A DNA stretch of 64,000 bases, from the NCBI RefSeq assembly GCF_000969605.1, contig NZ_JZUE01000007.1, positions 186,001 through 250,000 of the forward strand. Reading direction: 5' to 3'. Of this stretch, positions 58,185 to 64,000 are shown piece by piece. Every line of letters begins with the position of its first letter. Positions within the stretch are counted from its first letter, which is position 1. The position numbers were made by a program, and so were the translations under genes. The stretch comes from Aquincola tertiaricarbonis (GTDB taxonomy: Bacteria > Pseudomonadota > Gammaproteobacteria > Burkholderiales > Burkholderiaceae_C). The notes under the pieces were generated by a model. That model did no database searches, was not told the DNA's origin, and saw only the letters and a program-made list of their open reading frames with translations.

Positions 58185-59255
58185 ATGCAGTTGTTCCCTC
58201 ACGCCCGCTTGCCCCACGCGCTGCTGTGCGCCTTGTTCGCGGGCCTGGCCGGCAGTGCCGTCCATGCACAGTCCTCGGTGTCCATCTACGGCCTGGTGGA
58301 CCTGTCCGCAGGCCAGTTCCAGAACGCCGGTGAAGCCAAGCTCAAGCGCGTGGAAAGCGGCCGCATGGCCACCAGCTACATCGGCTTCGCCGGCACGGAG
58401 GACCTGGGCGGCGGCCTCAAGGCCACCTTCGCGCTGGAGAGCTTCTTCCTTGCCGACAGCGGCACGTCGGGCCGCTTCGGCCCCGACGTGTTCTGGGCCC
58501 GCGCCGCCAACGTGGGCGTGGCCGGTGCCTTCGGCTCCCTGCGTGCGGGCCGTGCCGGCACGCCGCTGTTCGTGTCCACGCTGCTGTTCAATCCGTTCGG
58601 CGATTCCTTCGGCTATTCGCCGGCCATCCGCCAGTGGTACAGCAATAACAAGGGCGCGGGCAACCGCATCTTCCAGACGCCGCTGATCGGCGATTCCGGC
58701 TGGAGCAATGCGGTGTTCTACGGCACGCCGAAGTTCGGCGGCTTCAGCGCCAACGTGGCCGTGTCGGCCGGCGAAGGCGGTGTCAACCGCGGCCCGAACT
58801 ACGGCGGCAACCTGCTCTATACCGGCGGGCCCCTCGCGGCCACCGTGGCCTACCAGCATGTGGAGGCCAACGGCCCGGGCGGCAACAGCCTGCTCAACTT
58901 CCCCGGCTTCGACAAGCAGACCGCCTGGCAGCTGGGCGCTTCCTACAGCCTGGCGATGGCCAAGCTGTTCCTGCAGTATGGCGAGATCACCACCGACGCC
59001 ACCACCGAGGTGAAGACCCGCAATGCGCAGGTGGGTGCCTCGGTGCCGGTGGGCGCGGTGGGTGCGGTGCTGGCGTCCTACGGCGAATCGAAGCGCGAAG
59101 CCGGCCTGGCCGACTACACGAGCAAGACGCTCACCGTGGCCTACGACCACAGCTTCTCCAAGCGCACCGATGCCTACCTGCTGGTGATGACGGACAAGCT
59201 CACCGGCTTCGACACCGGCCACACCTACACGGTGGGCCTGCGCCACAAGTTCTGA
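58185..59255 (+). CDS. Gram-negative porin (Porin_4 type)
   Basis: A 356-residue outer-membrane protein with a signal peptide (LLCALFAGLAGSAVHA) and a 16-strand type barrel. Family marks are SSVSIYGLVDLS at the mature start, SYIGFAGTEDLGGGLKATF, RAGRAGTPLF, and a terminal GLRHKF with the aromatic end. It is the general diffusion porin type common in this order. The ATG giving MQLFPHARL is chosen because the signal peptide starts there; a longer frame upstream adds non-signal residues. The substrate is not known. Confidence 0.92.
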   Translation: MQLFPHARLPHALLCALFAGLAGSAVHAQSSVSIYGLVDLSAGQFQNAGEAKLKRVESGRMATSYIGFAGTEDLGGGLKATFALESFFLADSGTSGRFGPDVFWARAANVGVAGAFGSLRAGRAGTPLFVSTLLFNPFGDSFGYSPAIRQWYSNNKGAGNRIFQTPLIGDSGWSNAVFYGTPKFGGFSANVAVSAGEGGVNRGPNYGGNLLYTGGPLAATVAYQHVEANGPGGNSLLNFPGFDKQTAWQLGASYSLAMAKLFLQYGEITTDATTEVKTRNAQVGASVPVGAVGAVLASYGESKREAGLADYTSKTLTVAYDHSFSKRTDAYLLVMTDKLTGFDTGHTYTVGLRHKF

Positions 59256-59276
59256 CGGCGATCGGTCCGTCGGCCT

Positions 59277-59305
59277 CCCGGCTGCGGTTCCTCCCCGCAG
59301 CCGGG
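59277..59305. terminator. Strong hairpin between convergent porin and Bug genes
   Basis: CCCGGCTGCGG and CCGCAGCCGGG form a perfect 11-bp stem with a 7-base loop between the two stops. There is no T-run, but the position suits a shared terminator. Confidence 0.6.
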
Positions 59306-59318
59306 TCCGGCCTCCGCC

Positions 59319-60317
59319 TCAGTCCACCTTGGCGCCGGACACCTTCACCACCTGCGCCCACTTGGCCGTCTCGGCCTCGATGAGCTTGGCGAACTCGGCC
59401 GGCGTGTTGCCGCTGGGAATCGCGCCCTGCGACAGCAGCCGCTCCTTCAGCGCCGCGCCGGCCATGGCCTTGGCGGTTTCCTGCTGGATGCGGTTGACCA
59501 CGTCGGCCGGCGTGCCGGCCGGCGCCAGCAGGCCGAACCAGCTGCTGGCCTCGTAGCCCTTGACCGGGCCCGCCTCGGCGATGGTGGGCACCTCGGGCAG
59601 CGCCTGCGAGCGCACCGCGCTGGTCACCGCCAGCGCCTTCAGCTTGCCGGCCTTGATCTGCTGCATCGACGACGGCAGGTTGTCGAACATCAGGTCCATG
59701 TTGCCGCCGATCAGGTCGATCAGCGCCGGGCCGGAGCCGCGGTACGGGAAGTGCACCATGTAGCTGCCGGTGTTGGCCTTGAACAGCTCGCCCGCCAGGT
59801 GGATGGAGGTGCCGTTGCCCGAACTGGCCATGTTCAGCTTGCCCGGGTTGGCCTTGGCGTACTTGATCAGGTCCGCCACGTTGCGGATGCCGTACTGCTC
59901 GGCCTTGGCCGGGTTGATCACCAGCACGTTGGGCACCGCGGCCACCAGCGTCACCGGCGCGAAGTCCTTGATCGGGTCGTACGGCAGCTTGGGGTACAGC
60001 GACTGGTTGATGCCGTGGGTGCCCACGGTGCCCATCAGCAGCGTGTGGCCGTCGGGCGCGGACTTGGCCACCTCGGCCGCGCCGATGTTGCCGCCGGCGC
60101 CGGGCTTGTTGTCGACCACGAAGGGCTGGCCGAAGACCTTCTGCAGTTCGGGCGCCAGCGCGCGCGCGAGGATGTCGGTGGTGCCGCCGGCCGCGAACGG
60201 CACGACGATGCGGACGGGCTTGCTCGGCCAGGCGGCCTGGGCCAGCGAGGCGAATGGCGCGGCGGCCAGCGGTGCGGCGGCCCATGCGGCCAGCCAGGTG
60301 CGGCGGGTGATGCTCAT
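59319..60317 (-). CDS. Tripartite tricarboxylate transporter (Bug) substrate-binding protein
   Basis: A 332-residue periplasmic receptor with an N-terminal signal (TRRTWLAA, Tat-like twin Arg, cut after LAQA). Bug family marks include [37 protein letters not shown] and [14 protein letters not shown]. Bug proteins bind carboxylates and related molecules for uptake, but many are orphan sensors. No TctA/TctB membrane partner is adjacent. It is convergent with the porin gene. Confidence 0.92.
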   Translation of the reverse strand: MSITRRTWLAAWAAAPLAAAPFASLAQAAWPSKPVRIVVPFAAGGTTDILARALAPELQKVFGQPFVVDNKPGAGGNIGAAEVAKSAPDGHTLLMGTVGTHGINQSLYPKLPYDPIKDFAPVTLVAAVPNVLVINPAKAEQYGIRNVADLIKYAKANPGKLNMASSGNGTSIHLAGELFKANTGSYMVHFPYRGSGPALIDLIGGNMDLMFDNLPSSMQQIKAGKLKALAVTSAVRSQALPEVPTIAEAGPVKGYEASSWFGLLAPAGTPADVVNRIQQETAKAMAGAALKERLLSQGAIPSGNTPAEFAKLIEAETAKWAQVVKVSGAKVD

Positions 60318-60427
60318 GATCCCTTGTCTACCTCAGGTACTGCGAGAAGGACCTGAGTGTGCAGCAGCGCCATGGCGCGCCTGCCGGGGGATATCACGGT
60401 GGGCCGGGCACAGGCCGGCCGCGCGAC

Positions 60428-60589
60428 TCAGCGCCGGAACACGAAGGACAGCTGCCCCGGTGCCCGCGCCGACTGCAGCACGCGCGGCTGCATGGGCTGC
60501 ACCGGTCCGCGCGCCGCGGCCGCCGGGGCGCCGCTGGGCACCACGGGCACGCCGGAAGAGGTGGGGCGGAAGGACGACGGCACGGACAT
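60428..60589 (-). CDS. Small hypothetical protein, 53 residues
   Basis: A short Pro/Ser/Ala-rich reading frame, MSVPSSFRPTSSGVPVVPSG onward, ending VLQSARAPGQLSFVFRR. A GGAG site lies about nine bases before the ATG. It fills a gap of about 430 bases between the Bug gene and the peptide importer on the same strand. No family is recognised, and the frame may not be expressed. Confidence 0.35.
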   Translation of the reverse strand: MSVPSSFRPTSSGVPVVPSGAPAAAARGPVQPMQPRVLQSARAPGQLSFVFRR

Positions 60590-60748
60590 GGCGATGGACT
60601 CCTGTGCCCCAGCCAGGGCAGCATCCGTGCCATGCCGCACGGGCGTGCAAAGCATCACGGAACGCCGCCGCAGGTGACGGAATGTGTCAGCAGTGCCTGC
60701 CGCCCTGCGACGTTTCCTGTCAGCCGCGGCCCGGCGGGCCACGAAGTG

Positions 60749-62440
60749 TCAGGCCGGCTGCCAGCCGCGCGGCACCGCCGCCAGCAGGCGCTGGGTGTAG
60801 GCCTGCTGCGGTGCGGCCAGGATCTGGGCGGCGCTGGCCTGCTCCACCACCAGGCCGTCCTTCATCACCAGCACCTCGTCGCTGATGAAGCGCACCACCG
60901 CCAGGTCGTGGCTGATGAACACATAGGCCAGGCCGAATTCGTCCTGCAGGTCCTTCAGCAGGTTGAGCACCTGGGCCTGCACGCTGACGTCCAGCGCGCT
61001 CACCGCCTCGTCCAGCACCAGCACCTCGGGCTGCAGCGTCAGGCAGCGCGCGATGGCGATGCGCTGGCGCTGGCCGCCGCTGAATTCGTGCGGGTACTTG
61101 CCAAAGGCGCTGCCGTCCAGGCCCACCTTGCCCAGCAGGGCGCGGGCGCGCTGCTCGCGCTCGGCCAGGTCGGCGCCGATGCCGTGGATGGTCATGGGCT
61201 CCACCAGCGTCTGGCCGATGGTGAAGCGCGGGTTCAGCGAGGCATACGGGTTCTGGAACACGATCTGGATGCGCCGGCGCATGGCCTGGCGCTCGCGGTC
61301 GGTCAGCGTGAGCAGGTTCCTGCCGTCGAAGATCACCTCGCCGGCGGTGGGCTCGTGCAGCCGCAGCAGGGTCAGGCCCATCGTCGTCTTGCCGGAGCCG
61401 GACTCGCCCACCACGCCCAGCGTGTGGCCGCGGCGCAGCTGGAAGTTCACGCCCTGCACCGCCTTGAACTCGCGCTTGCGGAACAGGCCCTGCGGCAGGA
61501 AGAAGCTCTTGGCCAGCGAGCGCACTTCCAGCACCACCGGCGCGGCGGCGTCCTTGGGCCGTGCGGGGGCCCGGGCCTGCGTGGCCTGGCCGGCGATGTG
61601 GTCGTCGATCACCGTCAACCGCGCGGGATTGCCGGTCAGGCTGGGGCGGCAGGCCAGCAGGGCTTGCGTGTAGGCGTCCTGCGGGGCGCTGAAGATGCGG
61701 GCCACCGGGCCCTGCTCGCGCACCGTGCCATGGCGCATCACCACCACCTGGTCGGCGATCTCGCCCACCACGCCCAGGTCGTGGCTGATGAACAGCAGGC
61801 TCATGCGGTGCTTGTCCTTCAGCCGGGCCAGCAGCTCCAGGATCTGCCGCTGGATGGTGACGTCGAGCGCGGTGGTGGGCTCGTCGGCGATGAGCAGCCG
61901 CGGCTCGCAGGCCAGGGCCATCGCGATCATCACCCGCTGTTGCTGGCCGCCCGACAGCTCGTGTGGATAGGCGCCCAGCCGGCGCTTCGGCTCGGGCATG
62001 CCCACCTCGGCCAGCAAGGCCTCGGCCCGCGCCGTCGCGGCACGGCGGCCCAGCTTCAGGTGCTGCTGCAGCGGCTCGCAGAGCTGGTCGCCGACGGTGA
62101 ACACCGGGTTCAGCGAGCTCATCGGGTCCTGGAACACGCAGGCGATCTCGCGCCCGCGCAGCGCCAGCAGCTCGGTCCGCGTGGCCTGCAGCAGGTCGCG
62201 CCCATCGAACAGGATGCGGCCCTGGCGCTCGGCGTTGTCGGGCAGCAGGTTGAGGATGGACATGGCCGTCACGCTCTTGCCCGAGCCCGATTCGCCCACC
62301 AGCGCCACGGTGGTGTTCTCGGGCACGTCGAAGCTGATGCCGGCGCCTTCGCGGCCCACCGCCTGCGCATGCTGCTGCACGCCGCCGGCCTTGCCCATGC
62401 GGAAGGCCACCTTCAGGTCCTGGATGCTCAGCAGGGTCAT
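60749..62440 (-). CDS. yejF: Oligopeptide ABC transporter ATP-binding protein (YejF type, dual ABC)
   Basis: A 563-residue protein with two ABC domains. The first (about 1-275) has [30 protein letters not shown] and [13 protein letters not shown]. The second (about 305-560) has [30 protein letters not shown] and [13 protein letters not shown] (Ala for the more usual Pro-Thr). The dual domain form matches YejF. It follows the permease gene by three bases. It powers import of peptides, perhaps including antimicrobial peptides. Confidence 0.92.
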   Translation of the reverse strand: MTLLSIQDLKVAFRMGKAGGVQQHAQAVGREGAGISFDVPENTTVALVGESGSGKSVTAMSILNLLPDNAERQGRILFDGRDLLQATRTELLALRGREIACVFQDPMSSLNPVFTVGDQLCEPLQQHLKLGRRAATARAEALLAEVGMPEPKRRLGAYPHELSGGQQQRVMIAMALACEPRLLIADEPTTALDVTIQRQILELLARLKDKHRMSLLFISHDLGVVGEIADQVVVMRHGTVREQGPVARIFSAPQDAYTQALLACRPSLTGNPARLTVIDDHIAGQATQARAPARPKDAAAPVVLEVRSLAKSFFLPQGLFRKREFKAVQGVNFQLRRGHTLGVVGESGSGKTTMGLTLLRLHEPTAGEVIFDGRNLLTLTDRERQAMRRRIQIVFQNPYASLNPRFTIGQTLVEPMTIHGIGADLAEREQRARALLGKVGLDGSAFGKYPHEFSGGQRQRIAIARCLTLQPEVLVLDEAVSALDVSVQAQVLNLLKDLQDEFGLAYVFISHDLAVVRFISDEVLVMKDGLVVEQASAAQILAAPQQAYTQRLLAAVPRGWQPA

Positions 62441-62443
62441 CGC

Positions 62444-63496
62444 TTACTCCAGCCCGCGCAGCTTGGGGTCGAGCGCATCGCGCAGCGCATCGGCCATCAA
62501 CGAGAACGCGGTGACGAACACCGCCATGAACACCGTGGCCGCGGCCAGCTGCCACCAGTGGCCGAGGATGAGCTCGCTCTGCGCCTCGGCCAGCATGGTG
62601 CCCCAGCTCACCTGGTCCACCGGCACGCCCAGGCCCAGGTAGCTGAGGATCACCTCGGCCTTGATGAAACCCACCACCAGCAGCGACATGCGCACCAGGA
62701 TGACGTGGCTCACGTTGGGCAGGATGTGGCGGAACATGCGCGAGGTGGTGGAGGCGCCGATGGCCTCGGCCGCACGCACGTATTCGCGGCTGCCGTGCTT
62801 GATGAACTCGGCCCGCACCTGGCGGTAGATGCCCGTCCAGCCGGTCAACCCCAGGATCAGCACCACGGTGCCGATGCCGCGGCCGAACACCGCCGCGAAG
62901 GCGAAGATCAGCAGGATGTCGGGGATGGACGTGAAGACGTTGTAGACCCACTCGATGAAGTCGCCCAACTTGCGGCCGAAGAAGCCGGCCAGCGCGCCCA
63001 GCAGCGTGCCCACCAGGGCCGCCACCACCGCCGCCAGCACGCCGACGAACACCGAGATCTCGGTGCCCTTGACCACCTTGGCCAGCACGTCGCGGCCCAG
63101 CCGGTCGCCGCCCAGCGGCAGCGTCTCGGCCTTGGGCGTCTCCTCCGTCTTGAACTGGCGGGCGCGCTCTTCCCACTCCTGGTAGCGGGGCGCCAGCGGG
63201 TCGATGGCCGAGAGGTCGACGTTGGGGCCCTTGGGCACTTCCAGCGCGGCCTGCTGCTCGGCCGGTGCCGGGCCCAGCAGCGTGGGTGGCGCATTGGGCA
63301 CGCCCACCTCGCGCTGCCAGTCGGCGGCCACCAGGCCCAGCGCCGCCAGCGCGATGACGAGCAGGAAGGCGATCACCACCACGGCCGAGGCCATGCCGAT
63401 GCGGTCGCGCCTGAAGCGCCGCCAGGCGGCATGCCATACGCCTTCGGAGCGCTCGGGCGCCACGGCTGCGGCGCTGGTGTGCAGCACCGCGCTCAC
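62444..63496 (-). CDS. yejE: Oligopeptide ABC transporter permease (YejE type)
   Basis: A 350-residue permease. An N-terminal helix is followed by a long periplasmic stretch (about 55-125), then the core with LGGDRLGRDVLAKVVKG, FTSIPDILLIFAFAAVFG, and a family EAA-type region (RAAEAIGASTTSRMFRHILP). This matches DppC/YejE proteins. The ATG overlaps the upstream permease stop as ATGA. It works with YejB and YejF. Confidence 0.92.
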   Translation of the reverse strand: MSAVLHTSAAAVAPERSEGVWHAAWRRFRRDRIGMASAVVVIAFLLVIALAALGLVAADWQREVGVPNAPPTLLGPAPAEQQAALEVPKGPNVDLSAIDPLAPRYQEWEERARQFKTEETPKAETLPLGGDRLGRDVLAKVVKGTEISVFVGVLAAVVAALVGTLLGALAGFFGRKLGDFIEWVYNVFTSIPDILLIFAFAAVFGRGIGTVVLILGLTGWTGIYRQVRAEFIKHGSREYVRAAEAIGASTTSRMFRHILPNVSHVILVRMSLLVVGFIKAEVILSYLGLGVPVDQVSWGTMLAEAQSELILGHWWQLAAATVFMAVFVTAFSLMADALRDALDPKLRGLE

Positions 63497-63999
63497 TTGA
63501 GCACCACCCGCGGATCGACCAGCTTGTACAGCAGGTCCACCACCAGGTTGATGACCATGGTGAGTGCGGCCAGGTACACCGTCACCGCCTGGATCACCGG
63601 GTAGTCGCTGCGGTTGACCGCCAGCAGCACCTCGCGGCCCAGGCCGGGGATGGAGAAGAACACCTCGATCAGGAAGGAGCCGACGAAGATGCCCGGCAGC
63701 TGCAGCCCGATGTTGGTGAGGATGGGAATCATCGCGTTGCGCAGCACATGCTTGAACAGCACCGTGCGCTCGGGCAGGCCCTTGGCGCGCGCGGTGCGCA
63801 CGTAGTCGTGGCCCAGCTCGTCGAGGAAGAAGCTGCGGTACAGCCGCGTCTGCGGCGACAGGCCCACCGCCACCGCCAGCAGCACCGGCAGCGGCGCGTA
63901 GGTGAGCAGGTTGGTCAGCGTGCTGTCGCTCCAGCCCTGCACCGGGAACCAGCCCAGCTGGAAGCCGAACACGTACTGGCCGACGATGATGTAGACCAG
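63493..63999 (-). CDS. yejB: Oligopeptide ABC transporter permease (YejB type), 5' end outside window
   Basis: The C-terminal 168 or so residues of a DppB/YejB permease. It includes LAVAVGLSPQTRLYRSFFLD, the EAA-type RTARAKGLPERTVLFKHVLRN, and FLIEVFFSIPGLGREVLLAV. The frame is open through the right edge, so the gene starts beyond it. A yejA-type receptor gene, if present, would also be outside the window. Confidence 0.9.
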   Translation of the reverse strand: MVYIIVGQYVFGFQLGWFPVQGWSDSTLTNLLTYAPLPVLLAVAVGLSPQTRLYRSFFLDELGHDYVRTARAKGLPERTVLFKHVLRNAMIPILTNIGLQLPGIFVGSFLIEVFFSIPGLGREVLLAVNRSDYPVIQAVTVYLAALTMVINLVVDLLYKLVDPRVVLK

Positions 64000-64000
64000 G

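Noticed and set aside
60359-63604. Plus-strand open frame of over 1000 codons opposite the Yej importer
   Set aside because: Same reason: the minus strand has unmistakable ABC motifs, and the plus frame is low-complexity.

Overview
The window reads as chromosomal DNA of a high-GC betaproteobacterium of the order Burkholderiales, probably near the Rubrivivax/Leptothrix/Aquincola group. The grounds are gene content (glnE, a Bug-type solute receptor, a Porin_4-type porin, the metX-metW pair, PEP-CTERM genes, a PhbB-like reductase) and uniform GC-rich codon use. This placement is inference. I see no rRNA, tRNA, CRISPR array, complete insertion sequence or prophage. Coding density is very high: no stretch over about 300 bases lacks a gene, and the larger gaps hold regulatory elements or a gene remnant.

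Layout. 1-7.5 kb: the 3' part of glnE runs into a rhombosortase, a DMT exporter and a GST, then a LysE exporter divergent from its Lrp-type regulator, an AI-2E family permease and a small DUF302 protein. 7.6-12.2 kb: an AcoR-type sigma-54 activator next to an NTF2-monooxygenase fusion, with tandem palindromes and a -24/-12-like promoter between them, then ompW with an FNR-type box. 12.4-20.3 kb: thiC with a TPP riboswitch, a luciferase-like oxidoreductase, a periplasmic metallo-hydrolase, metW-metX behind a SAM-II-type riboswitch, a DHH phosphoesterase, and a PEP-CTERM protein with a near-consensus sigma-54 promoter. 20.4-24.2 kb: a ThiF-like E1 enzyme and the PEP-CTERM TPR lipoprotein prsT. 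24.2-27.3 kb: a copper module (copZ, copA, cueR) with two divergent CueR boxes.

27.3-38.9 kb: two GSTs flank an FMN glutamate synthase-family protein. Then, on the minus strand, codA and upp (cytosine/uracil salvage), a DUF1348 protein, and a cyanate block (cynS plus an NrtABD-type ABC importer) preceded by a NarL-type two-component system. 38.7-50.1 kb: a decayed deacetylase remnant, a PhbB-like reductase, the uracil-catabolism pair URC4 and URC1 (GTP cyclohydrolase II-like), and a BMP-type nucleoside ABC importer. The importer's two permease genes are split by a plus-strand cassette of two periplasmic binding proteins around a diguanylate cyclase. 50.3-64 kb: a YjgN-like protein with an M48 protease, purB, pyrF, a large multi-PAS hybrid kinase, a porin, a Bug receptor, and a Yej-type oligopeptide ABC importer that runs off the right edge.

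Themes. The window is rich in pyrimidine and nitrogen scavenging: nucleoside import, cytosine deaminase, uracil phosphoribosyltransferase, URC1/URC4, cyanase, and glnE for nitrogen signalling. It also carries parts of two C-terminal protein-sorting systems (rhombosortase; PEP-CTERM), neither with its full partner set here. The most useful new leads are the SAM-II-type leader of metX, the PEP-CTERM/E1/PrsT cluster under sigma-54 control, the PBP-DGC-PBP cassette inside the nucleoside transporter locus, and an identical 16-bp PhaR-like palindrome upstream of ompW and of the PhbB-like gene.
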